Notes: generated by a model not told the origin, from the letters alone. A DNA stretch of 11,242 bases from Caldilineaceae bacterium (GCA_020634755.1 JACKBC010000080.1:1-11242), one strand, 5' to 3'; positions 1-6,591 are shown, counted from the stretch's first letter. Numbers and translations: made by a program.

Positions 1-92
1 GGCGACAGAATCTCGACAATCAGCTCTGGCGCCACATCCAAATATGAGTCGGACTGTACCTGAGCAAAGCGCTCAATTGGTTCTTTGATCAA
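1..92 (-). pseudogene. Uma2-family (DUF820) nuclease fragment, 5'-truncated, runs off the left edge
   Basis: Read on the minus strand from a TTG at 92-90, the frame is open to the window edge. It encodes a stretch with SYLDVAPELIVEILSP, which resembles the core strand of the Uma2/DUF820 PD-(D/E)XK-like nuclease family (usual form: aPdLvvEvlSPs). In full-length relatives this motif lies roughly 90 residues in, but here it would begin near residue 17. The DNA where the missing N-terminus should be is occupied by the intact end of the HAD gene, whose stop codon overlaps the TTG. The frame stays open back to about 149 without an ATG or GTG. I therefore read it as a remnant that lost its 5' part. 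A shortened but expressed protein is possible. The motif match is fairly clear; the pseudogene status is inference because the rest is outside the window. Confidence 0.5.
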
Positions 93-745
93 GGCACATC
101 GATCCGCAGCCGCGGCGACCCGTTCTGTCCAATGGTCACGCGTATCTGTTTATCAACTGGCTGCACCGCCGTGGCGCGCTGCAAATCGGCCGCCTGATGG
201 GTGGTAATCACCCCAATGACGCGCATGCCCGCAGCCAGCGCCGACTCGATGCCGGCGGGCGTATCTTCGATGACGACACATTGATCCGGCTTTTTAGCCA
301 TACGGCGGGCCGCCAGCAGATAGGGATCCGGCGCGGGCTTCCCGTTCGTCACGTCGTCTGCGGTCACCAGCACGTTGGGCGCGGGCAGGCCCACATGCTT
401 GAGGCGGGCCGTGGCAATGGAATGCGAGCCAGAGGTGGCAATGGCCCAGCAGTCGCTTGGCAGCGCCCGCAGCAAGTCGGACATGCCGGGCATGGCCACC
501 ACGCCGTCCAGGTCGGCGGTCTCTGCCGCCGCCAATAGGGCTGCTTCTTTAGCAATATCCAAATGGGGCGCCACCATGCGCATGGATTCATCTGCCTTGC
601 GCCCATGCACCATGCCCAGCAGCATATCCCCATCCAGCCCATGCCGAGCGGCCCAAATACGCCACTGCCGCTCCACCACCACGTGAGAGTCGACCAGCGT
701 TCCGTCCAGGTCAAACAAAATTACGTCGCAAAATAGCGTTGTCAT
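89..745 (-). CDS. HAD-superfamily phosphatase, glycerol-3-phosphate/sugar-phosphate phosphatase type
   Basis: A 218-residue cytosolic HAD subfamily IA enzyme expected to hydrolyse a small phosphomonoester. All four catalytic motifs are intact: FDLDGTL (nucleophile D12, acid/base D14), ATSGS (S105), GKPAPDP (K136) and VVIEDTPAG (E160, D161), with a four-helix cap between motifs I and II. The cap sequence GRKADES, the TADDVTNGKPAPDPYL block and the C-terminal beta-strand tail resemble yeast Gpp1/Gpp2 glycerol-3-phosphatases and Dog-type 2-deoxyglucose-6-phosphatases more than beta-phosphoglucomutase. The ATG overlaps the stop of the upstream phosphodiesterase gene by 4 bp (ATGA), so translation is probably coupled. 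The neighbour favours glycerol-3-phosphate as substrate, but that is inference and a sugar phosphate is equally possible from sequence alone. Family assignment is firm. Confidence 0.9.
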   Translation of the reverse strand: MTTLFCDVILFDLDGTLVDSHVVVERQWRIWAARHGLDGDMLLGMVHGRKADESMRMVAPHLDIAKEAALLAAAETADLDGVVAMPGMSDLLRALPSDCWAIATSGSHSIATARLKHVGLPAPNVLVTADDVTNGKPAPDPYLLAARRMAKKPDQCVVIEDTPAGIESALAAGMRVIGVITTHQAADLQRATAVQPVDKQIRVTIGQNGSPRLRIDVP

Positions 746-1521
746 TGGTGATTCGTATCTTGATTCCAGTTGGCGGCCATGCGGGCAAAGACATCGCCAT
801 GATTCAGGTTGATCATATCAGCGCCCCAGGCCAACACTTGACCAAAGGCCGCCGCATCGTTTTCTTTGACGTAGGGCATCACTTTGATGCCGCGCTGGCG
901 ACAGGCGTCGACCAGCGGCTGGTTGAGGTGCTTTAGATCCATTTCCACAATGCGGGCGCCAAAGTATTCATGGGCGTTTACCACATCGGCCGCGCGCTCA
1001 ACGTTTACCTTTATGGCCAATTCGGGCGCCAGTTCGTACAATTGGCGCGACCACGCTTTGTCTCCAGACCAGAAAAAGCATTCATCCTCAAAACCGCTGG
1101 CATAAATTTGATCCAACAATTGACGATGGTCAGCGGCCTTGACGTCCAAAAAGAGCTTGGCCTTGCCCTTGATCCAGCGCAAGAAGGGCGCCAGCCGCGG
1201 CACGCGCTGGTCGGCATATGTGGGGTGAAACCAGCTGCCGGCGTCCAATTGATCGATTGCGGACGCGGTCAGGTCGCCAATTTTGCCCACGCCATTGGTG
1301 GTTTTATGCAGCTCGGGTCCGTGCATCAGAAAGAGTACGCCATCGCGACTGGTATTTACGTCAATTTCCACATAGTCCATCTGCCAATCCAGGCAAATTT
1401 GGGCGCTGGCGTACGTGTTTTCGGGCGCATACTGGTTGGCCCCGCGGTGACACACAATTTCAATGCGCCGGGTGTGCCGCGGCGGCGCGGTGGGAATATC
1501 TAATGCAGAAAAAGATCTCAT
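742..1521 (-). CDS. glycerophosphodiester phosphodiesterase family protein
   Basis: A 259-residue TIM-barrel enzyme of the GDPD family, which hydrolyses glycerophosphodiesters to an alcohol and glycerol-3-phosphate. The signature HRGANQYAPENT begins at H25. It is followed by YVEIDV (metal ligands E52 and D54) and by H67 in MHGPELHKTTNG, the second catalytic histidine. Two positions depart from the usual pattern: the residue after H67 is Gly rather than Asp, and the ExK metal-binding strand reads LFLDVK, with D126 where Glu is usual. No signal peptide is visible, so it is probably cytosolic and acts on imported or internally generated diesters. It overlaps both neighbours by ATGA junctions: the DFD-motif protein upstream and the HAD phosphatase downstream. 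Family certain; exact substrate unknown. Confidence 0.92.
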   Translation of the reverse strand: MRSFSALDIPTAPPRHTRRIEIVCHRGANQYAPENTYASAQICLDWQMDYVEIDVNTSRDGVLFLMHGPELHKTTNGVGKIGDLTASAIDQLDAGSWFHPTYADQRVPRLAPFLRWIKGKAKLFLDVKAADHRQLLDQIYASGFEDECFFWSGDKAWSRQLYELAPELAIKVNVERAADVVNAHEYFGARIVEMDLKHLNQPLVDACRQRGIKVMPYVKENDAAAFGQVLAWGADMINLNHGDVFARMAANWNQDTNHQ

Positions 1522-2309
1522 TGGCTAAATCCCGTCATGGACTCTACTTCAATCTGCGCCATTTCCAACCGCCGCGCCCAGCGTCGTGGGCTGGCGTCGA
1601 CCTGTGAAATCCAGGCGGCGCGCCCACCCGCGGCGTCTACTTCGGCGCCGTGGCGGTCCGCCGTCTCGAACTCGAGACCCTCGGTCTCGAAATAGCCCGT
1701 GGTTAAAGTGGCGTGGCGCAAAATGCAGAGCGGCCACGACGCATCCACGCCCAACGTGTCGTCGGGACAATTTTGCTCAATACAGGCAATCGCCGCCGGC
1801 GAAAGGCCGCGCGCCGCCGCCAGCACGTCCCATTGACGCCCGCTCACTTGGGCAAATACGTTGTTGACAATCTGCTCTGTTTCCACCTGCATGCGCGGAT
1901 GGCTGTGAAAGGCGCGCGCCGTGCGCCCCAATACGCAAAAGTCAAACTTGGTGATCTGCTGGGCCACGGTTGCCAATTCAGCGGGATAAAATTCAGCCCA
2001 GTGCAGAACGCGGTCAAAGTCGCAATAGAAAATATGCGGCGCGCCGGTCTCCCCCGCCAGCCTTACCGCCTCCCGGCGCACGCCGCCCAATTGGCGCAAT
2101 CCATCCTTCAATTCATGCTCCTGCACCCGAATCTGCGCGCCCTGGTCGGCTAGATACGTGCGCAGCGCCGCGCCGCTGGTGGGCGTGGCGTAGACGGTCA
2201 TATGCGCGAAGCAGTGCGCCAGCACGCTACTGACTTGGCGCGCCTGGGCCAACATGCTGCTTTGCGGGTCGTGCATGGTCACGGCCAGCGCCACCTGTTT
2301 GCTCGTCAT
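1518..2309 (-). CDS. uncharacterised protein, possibly a GT-A-fold glycosyltransferase-like enzyme
   Basis: I do not recognise this 263-residue protein with confidence. Its layout recalls a nucleotide-diphospho-sugar transferase. A first beta strand with ALAVTMHDP is followed by helix/strand alternation, then a hydrophobic strand ending in FYCDFDRVLHW, where D97 and D99 form a DxD-like pair as used by GT-A enzymes to bind a metal and sugar nucleotide. Later come FCVLGRTARAFHSHPRMQ and a GVDASWPL segment that look like conserved active-site blocks. There is no signal peptide or membrane segment. The ATG has a good ribosome-binding site (AGGA, about 7 nt upstream). It lies 35 bp after the HAD-like gene and overlaps the phosphodiesterase gene by ATGA, so it belongs to the same unit. 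The glycosyltransferase idea rests on fold-like pattern only. Confidence 0.6.
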   Translation of the reverse strand: MTSKQVALAVTMHDPQSSMLAQARQVSSVLAHCFAHMTVYATPTSGAALRTYLADQGAQIRVQEHELKDGLRQLGGVRREAVRLAGETGAPHIFYCDFDRVLHWAEFYPAELATVAQQITKFDFCVLGRTARAFHSHPRMQVETEQIVNNVFAQVSGRQWDVLAAARGLSPAAIACIEQNCPDDTLGVDASWPLCILRHATLTTGYFETEGLEFETADRHGAEVDAAGGRAAWISQVDASPRRWARRLEMAQIEVESMTGFSQ

Positions 2310-2344
2310 GGCAATATCCTTATCACTTTAGGGCCAACGTGATT

Positions 2345-2881
2345 TCACGCTAATTTATCAATGAGGCTGAGCAATTCCAGCGGTGTTTTGATGGTGTAAT
2401 CGGGCGTTTCCAGCGCATTGGCCGGCGTTTTGGCCCGCCGCGGCGCCCAGTCGATCCAGACGCTGATCAGCCCCAGGCGGTTGGCGCCCAGAATGTCGCG
2501 ACTCAAGTTGTTGCCCACCATCATCACGCGGCCATAGTCGGCCGGCGCAATGGCCAGCTGCGCCAGCGCGGTCTGGAACATGGCCGCGTCGGGCTTTTCG
2601 GCGCCCACCAGTTCGGAGATTGCCCATGCGTCAAAGAGATCATACAGCCCATAATGGCCCAGCACGTTGTGGAAGGTGGCCGCCGGTCCATCGGCCACCA
2701 GCGCCAGCGGATAGCCGCGCTGCTTGATCTGCTGCACCAACGCGGCCGCCCCCGGAATCAGCTCGGCTTCCAGCACGGCGCCGCGGGCGTCTTTGATTTC
2801 GGTCCCTTCATCCACCAGCGTGTCGCCCGAATCCAGGCAGATGGCCAGCAGGTTGCGGGTTGGTTGAGCGATTGTGTTCAA
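2345..2881 (-). CDS. HAD-like hydrolase with divergent catalytic motifs
   Basis: A 178-residue HAD-fold protein with little or no cap domain. Motif I reads CLDSGDTLVDEG: the nucleophile Asp is present, but the residue two positions on, normally the acid/base Asp, is Gly (DxGDT variant). Motif II is LALVADGP, without the usual Ser/Thr at its expected place. The motif III lysine is present in GAEKPD. Motif IV is MMVGNNLSRDILGAN, with Asn where the first metal-binding Asp normally stands. The start is TTG at 2881-2879: an in-frame stop lies five codons upstream and no ATG or GTG precedes the HAD core. A GAGAA sequence about 9 nt upstream could serve as ribosome-binding site. It is the first gene of the unit running leftward to 89. 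It may be a phosphatase with altered chemistry or a binding protein. Confidence 0.82.
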   Translation of the reverse strand: MNTIAQPTRNLLAICLDSGDTLVDEGTEIKDARGAVLEAELIPGAAALVQQIKQRGYPLALVADGPAATFHNVLGHYGLYDLFDAWAISELVGAEKPDAAMFQTALAQLAIAPADYGRVMMVGNNLSRDILGANRLGLISVWIDWAPRRAKTPANALETPDYTIKTPLELLSLIDKLA

Positions 2882-2905
2882 TTGAAATTGTTCTCACTAA
2901 ATTTA

Positions 2906-2987
2906 TAGGTCTTACGCAAGCCTAGCATAAAAATCCGCAGGTCAGCTATGGTATGCTCCGTGGCGCTCGACGGGCGCGGCGTAAGTC
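2906..2987. repeat. short imperfect inverted repeat, possible mobile-element remnant
   Basis: TAGGTCTTACGCAAGCC at 2906-2922 and GCGTAAGTC at 2979-2987 face each other, sharing CTTACGC in inverted orientation. The left arm also matches (13 bp, TACGCAAGCCTAG) the reverse complement of 10795-10807, in another intergenic region. TAGGACTTACGCA-like ends remind me of terminal repeats of small non-autonomous elements in bacteria rich in insertion sequences, but no target duplication or transposase is visible. Weak evidence for a degenerate element. Confidence 0.35.
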
Positions 2988-3026
2988 GTGATTGGGCAAG
3001 ACGACATGGCAGCTTCAGCAAGTTCT

Positions 3027-3070
3027 GTCACCCTTTCACCCACTCACCCTTTCACCCACTCACCTTATCA
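3027..3070. repeat. octanucleotide tandem repeat cluster between mltG and the HAD-like gene
   Basis: Two perfect copies of the 16-mer CCCTTTCACCCACTCA occupy 3031-3062, flanked by partial units (GTCA before, CCTTATCAC after). Each 16-mer is two diverged octamers. On the opposite strand the units read TGAAAGGG and TGAGTGGG, closely related to the octamers at 9532-9622. The cluster starts directly after the mltG stop, in a 194-bp gap (2882-3075) that otherwise holds only the short inverted repeat at 2906-2987. No terminator with a T-run is evident. Confidence 0.8.
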
Positions 3071-3075
3071 CGCCT

Positions 3076-4194
3076 TTATTGTCCCAAGTACTTCTGCACA
3101 TTCACCTGGTGCTCTGCAAAGGTTTCGGCAAAGACGTGCCGCCCCCCTTCGCCGGGTACGGCCACAAAGAAGAGATAGTTGTGCGGATCCGGCTCCAGCA
3201 CGGCCTGGATGCTGCTGAGGCCGGGGTTGCAGATGGGGCCGGGCGGCAGACCGGCGTAGAGATAGGTATTGTAGGGGCTGTCAACCGAGCTGTATTCTTC
3301 TAGGAAAACCGGCGTCTTCCACCATTGGTCGCTTTCTGGCTGATAGCCCATGGCGTATTGCACCGTGGGATCCGCTTCCAGCCGAATGCCTTGGGCCAGC
3401 CGATTTAGATAGACGCGCGCAATGGCCGGGCGTTCTTCTGGCACCACGGCTTCACGCTCCACAATGCTGGCCAGCGTGAGCACGGCGTAGAGATCCAGCG
3501 TGGTTTTGCCGCCATCCACGGCCGCTTGGTAAGCCGGCATAACCGTATTGGCAAAGCCGTCGAGCTGCCGCCCCAACACATCTTCAACGGTGGCGTCCAC
3601 AGCAGGCACTTCGTATGTATTGGGAAAGAGGTAGCCCTCCAGCCCCATGCCGTCCAGACGCGTTTGCAAAAAAGGATATGGGGTTAAATCCAGCCCGGTT
3701 AGATCGCCTGTGTTCACGACTTGGGCATATTGGGCCAGCGTGGCCAACTGGCTCTCATTGTAGACCCCCAGCTCATCCAGCAGATCGACAATCTGCCCAA
3801 TGCGCCAGCCCTCGGGAATGGTGACGCGGATGCTGTCGGCGGCGGAATTTTGCAGCTTTTCCACAATTTCGGCCAGCGTCATCGAAGGGCTCAACACAAA
3901 GGTGCCCGCTTCCAGCTGATTGACCAGCCCGTTGACGCGCACATATGCTTCAAACAGGCGGTCATCGCCAATGAGCCCAGCGGCCACCAAGTTGCTGCCA
4001 ATGACGCGGGCAGGGGTGCCCGGCTCCACTTCAAAACGCACCTCGCGCGGGTCCGCGCGATATGGCTGCTCCACGGCGGCCTGATTCATGCGCAGATAGA
4101 CGCTGAGCGCGCGGTCGCCCGCGTTACAGCCGGCCAGCACCAGCAAAATGAGAATGAGAATTCCGACCAGGGAACGAGAAATTGGGATAAACAT
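3076..4194 (-). CDS. mltG: endolytic murein transglycosylase MltG (YceG-like)
   Basis: A 372-residue envelope enzyme that cleaves nascent glycan strands and so sets their length. Residues 8-22 form a hydrophobic segment ending in LAGC (C23), so it looks like a lipoprotein, whereas E. coli MltG has a plain membrane anchor. A LysM-like module spans about 50-115. The catalytic domain contains LEGYLFPNTYEV (185-196), LASIVERE with the probable catalytic Glu at 246, DPTVQYAMG (275-283) and the SPYNTYLYAGLPPGPICNPG block (306-325). Length fits the family. It is the last gene of a four-gene unit and follows the epimerase by 27 bp. The usual partner ruvX is not adjacent. The start ATG lacks an obvious Shine-Dalgarno sequence, but the signal sequence supports it. 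Confidence 0.95.
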   Translation of the reverse strand: MFIPISRSLVGILILILLVLAGCNAGDRALSVYLRMNQAAVEQPYRADPREVRFEVEPGTPARVIGSNLVAAGLIGDDRLFEAYVRVNGLVNQLEAGTFVLSPSMTLAEIVEKLQNSAADSIRVTIPEGWRIGQIVDLLDELGVYNESQLATLAQYAQVVNTGDLTGLDLTPYPFLQTRLDGMGLEGYLFPNTYEVPAVDATVEDVLGRQLDGFANTVMPAYQAAVDGGKTTLDLYAVLTLASIVEREAVVPEERPAIARVYLNRLAQGIRLEADPTVQYAMGYQPESDQWWKTPVFLEEYSSVDSPYNTYLYAGLPPGPICNPGLSSIQAVLEPDPHNYLFFVAVPGEGGRHVFAETFAEHQVNVQKYLGQ

Positions 4195-4221
4195 GGGCTA
4201 TGGTTAGGTTCTTAACAAAAC

Positions 4222-5169
4222 TTAGGCATCGGTCACGGGCCGCAGGTGCTGGAAGATTGGATCTTCATCCATGAGCCGCTGTAGGCCCGCAAACAGCTCG
4301 GTTTGGGGCTGATAGCCCAACAGCTGCTTGGCCTTTTCCAGATCGGCCACCAGCCGCGATAGGCCGCTGGGGCGCTCCGTATTGTGGAGCACGTTGGCGC
4401 TGCGCCCGGCCACCTTTTCGATCACGCCGATTAATTCGTTGATGGTGGCGCCCTGGCCGCTGCCCACGTTGATGATCTGCCGATCCACGTGGGGCGCATC
4501 GGCCGCGGACACCAACGCCTGCACCACATCGTCCACAAAAACAAAGTCGCGAATCTGCCGGCCGTCGCCAAAGACGACCACCGAGCCGCGCCCCAACACC
4601 TGCTGCATAAACTGGGGAATCACTGGGGCGTGGGAAGGCGGCAGCGGTTGGCCCGGCCCATAGGCGTTAAAAATGCGCAGCGCCACCGTTTCAAAACCGC
4701 TGTGCATGCCGATGTTAAACATGTATTGTTCGGCGGCCAGCTTGCTCACGGCATAGGGAACCGCCGGTCGCGGCGGCATCTCTTCGTTGACGATTTCGGT
4801 GGTCTGGTTGCCATAAATGGGCGCGCTGCTGGTCAGCACCATACGCCGAATGCCCACGTCGCGGCACGCTTCCAGCAGCGCCACCGTGCCGCCCACGTTC
4901 ACGTCGTTATATTCGCGCGGGTAGAGCAACGACGCCGGCACGCTCACGCGGGCCGCCAGATGATAGACCACATCCACCCCTTGCAGCAGCGACCAAAGCT
5001 TGGGCACATCGCGCACGTCACCGCGTGAAAAGGTAATGCCGGTCTGCAATCGTTCTGGGTCACCCGCGCTCAAATCATCCAACACTCGCACGTAGTGTCC
5101 ACGCCGGTACAATTCATTGGCCAGATGAACACCAATAAAGCCGGCGCCGCCGGTAATTAGTACACGCAT
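4222..5169 (-). CDS. NAD-dependent epimerase/dehydratase (UDP-glucose 4-epimerase-like)
   Basis: A 315-residue extended short-chain dehydrogenase acting on nucleotide sugars. The Rossmann motif GGAGFIG sits at residues 7-13, with an acidic residue pair after strand 2 (DDLSAG), the HLAARVSV segment at 70-77, TSSAPIYG (113-120) and catalytic Y139/K143 in YAVSK. IRDFVFVDDVV (207-217) is typical of this family. I chose the ATG at 5169 because MRVLITGG begins the fold there; the frame is open to 5289 but that extension overlaps the upstream gene and carries no domain. The start is 7 bp after the stop of the MBL-fold gene. It probably makes a precursor for surface polysaccharide or glycolipid. The substrate (UDP-Glc/Gal, UDP-GlcNAc or another) cannot be told from sequence. 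Confidence 0.92.
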   Translation of the reverse strand: MRVLITGGAGFIGVHLANELYRRGHYVRVLDDLSAGDPERLQTGITFSRGDVRDVPKLWSLLQGVDVVYHLAARVSVPASLLYPREYNDVNVGGTVALLEACRDVGIRRMVLTSSAPIYGNQTTEIVNEEMPPRPAVPYAVSKLAAEQYMFNIGMHSGFETVALRIFNAYGPGQPLPPSHAPVIPQFMQQVLGRGSVVVFGDGRQIRDFVFVDDVVQALVSAADAPHVDRQIINVGSGQGATINELIGVIEKVAGRSANVLHNTERPSGLSRLVADLEKAKQLLGYQPQTELFAGLQRLMDEDPIFQHLRPVTDA

Positions 5170-5176
5170 AATGAAG

Positions 5177-6124
5177 TTAGCCTGCCAGATCGTTTTCGTC
5201 TGAGGGTTCGCTTTTGAGCGGGTCAATAGAGGAGCGACCGAAACGGCTATAGCGGTCACCTGGTGCAGGATAGGAATTGTGGGGCTCAAGTTCCGAAGTA
5301 AAAATGGCGTTATAGGCCCGGCACGCTTCCACCAGATTCAGGGCGGAAAAATGGCCGCGAGTCAGAAAGGCCAGCCGCGACTCTTCTTTAAACAGACAGG
5401 CCACAATCTCGGACGTGTTCAAACCAATAATCTCTAACCGCGCCACTTCGCGGGCCAGCGTCACCAGTTGGCGGATTTTGGCGTGCAGCTCGGGCTGTGG
5501 CGTGCGCCGCACCGCGCCGCTGCCGGTAAAGAGCTTTTCGGGACGCAGGCTGGTTAAGGTGCGCAGGCTGCTCACAATGCCAAACATGTTGAATTCAGGC
5601 GTCCACGCTTCCTCTTTGCCTTCCATGTAGACGTCGCCACAAAAGAGCCAGCGCTGGTGCGGCTCGAACAGGCTAATGTGGTCCACAGAATAGCCTGGCG
5701 TTTCCACTACGCGAAAGAGATGGGTCGGTGTACAAATTTGGTTATCGGTTTCATCCAGCGACATAACGTCGGGCGTGGCCTTGGGGATGCCCCACAGCAG
5801 CCGGCGGTAAAGTTGAAGCTGAAGGCGCTCTGGCTGCTGAATTGTAGAGAGGGCGCGTTGGGATGCATAGATGCGCGCCGCCGGGAATTGGTGGCGCACG
5901 GCGGCCAACCCACCAATGTGATCTTCATGGCTGTGGGTGAGTACGACCTGCTCAACCGGCATTTTGTCCAGCGCGCGCAGCAGTTCGGCGGCGGTGCAGC
6001 TTGGCCCGGTGTCAATCAGCAGGCCATCCACCCAATAGGCGGCGGTCCAATAGATGGGGCGGCCAAAGAGCGCGCGCGACATGCGTATGGCGACGACTGG
6101 TCCATGCTGCTCAAGGTGAATCAT
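5177..6124 (-). CDS. metallo-beta-lactamase-fold hydrolase with incomplete metal site
   Basis: A 315-residue MBL-fold protein. Motif 2, HSHEDH at 64-69 (H64, H66, D68, H69), is canonical, and D164 in LFCGDVYMEG supplies the bridging Asp. Motif 3, usually TPGH, is TPGY here (Y145), although H149 follows in SVDH. Motif 5, usually GHG, is GSG (S202). After the catalytic fold comes a helical region (about 210-275), then a charged tail rich in Ser, Asp and Glu that is probably disordered. No signal peptide. Its ATG overlaps the thioesterase stop by 4 bp, and the epimerase starts 7 bp downstream. Possible roles are a hydrolase with a single or altered metal site, or a non-catalytic relative; thioester or lactone hydrolysis would suit the neighbour but is a guess. 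Confidence 0.88.
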   Translation of the reverse strand: MIHLEQHGPVVAIRMSRALFGRPIYWTAAYWVDGLLIDTGPSCTAAELLRALDKMPVEQVVLTHSHEDHIGGLAAVRHQFPAARIYASQRALSTIQQPERLQLQLYRRLLWGIPKATPDVMSLDETDNQICTPTHLFRVVETPGYSVDHISLFEPHQRWLFCGDVYMEGKEEAWTPEFNMFGIVSSLRTLTSLRPEKLFTGSGAVRRTPQPELHAKIRQLVTLAREVARLEIIGLNTSEIVACLFKEESRLAFLTRGHFSALNLVEACRAYNAIFTSELEPHNSYPAPGDRYSRFGRSSIDPLKSEPSDENDLAG

Positions 6125-6558
6125 TTTAGCGCGTTTGCCCCTTCCCAGAGCCTATCCAGAACCGCCTGGGGCAGCTTGGACATGCGGCCTTGCAAATCCA
6201 CACAAATATGGTCACTGCTCCCAGTAACACAGAGTTCGCCACTATCCCGATGACGGATTTCGTACGCAAAGCTGACCTGGCGGCTGCGCAGCTTTGTCAA
6301 ACGTGTTTGGATGCACAGCACATCCCCAAATGTCGACGCCGCCCGGTAAATTGCGTTGACGCCCGTCACGGCAAAATGGTTGCCGCCCTGCGCAATTTCC
6401 TTGTACGGCATGCCGGCGGCGTTGAGCCAGGCCACGCGCCCCACCTCAAACCAAACAATGTAGGCGGCATGGTGCACCACGCCCATCGAGTCCGTTTCCG
6501 CAAAACGAACGGAGATTTCCGTAGAAACAACCGCTTCCGACAATTCCGCGTGCGACAC
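6121..6558 (-). CDS. acyl-CoA thioesterase, 4-hydroxybenzoyl-CoA thioesterase/YbgC type
   Basis: A 145-residue single hotdog-domain protein expected to hydrolyse acyl-CoA thioesters in the cytosol. The N-terminal block RFAETDSMGVVHHAAYIVWFEVGR (residues 18-41) is the 4HBT signature, with catalytic Asp at position 23 followed by the His pair and the WFE helix. The remainder (GDVLCIQTRLTKLRSRQVSF) is the expected central strand region, and length fits the family. The start is GTG, supported by an AGGAA ribosome-binding site 6 nt upstream. It is the first gene of a unit with the MBL-fold protein (ATGA overlap), the epimerase and mltG. YbgC relatives often sit in envelope operons, which agrees with the downstream genes. 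The acyl substrate is unknown. Confidence 0.93.
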   Translation of the reverse strand: MSHAELSEAVVSTEISVRFAETDSMGVVHHAAYIVWFEVGRVAWLNAAGMPYKEIAQGGNHFAVTGVNAIYRAASTFGDVLCIQTRLTKLRSRQVSFAYEIRHRDSGELCVTGSSDHICVDLQGRMSKLPQAVLDRLWEGANALK

Positions 6559-6591
6559 AAAACGTTCCTGATTTTTATATGCTTGTAACTA

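Noticed and set aside
1660..1695. Internal repeat in the DFD-motif gene encoding FET twice (FETEGLEFET), with GGTCTCGA-type inverted sequence
   Set aside because: Short, in frame and explained by repeated codons; no sign of a recombination or control site.
197..2233. Several plus-strand open frames of 70-180 codons opposite the phosphodiesterase, phosphatase and DFD-motif genes
   Set aside because: They lie antisense to well-supported genes, lack recognisable domains, and are expected in GC-rich coding DNA.
4489..5028. 179-codon plus-strand open frame opposite the epimerase gene
   Set aside because: Composition is dominated by His and Arg, as expected for an antisense shadow of a GC-rich gene; no ribosome-binding site or domain.
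5170..5289. 40-residue N-terminal extension of the epimerase
   Set aside because: It overlaps the MBL-fold gene and precedes the clear Rossmann start MRVLITGG; translation from 5169 fits the family.
6574..6579. TATAAA upstream of the thioesterase gene as a -10 box
   Set aside because: No acceptable -35 at 16-18 nt, and the resulting start site would fall on the ribosome-binding site.
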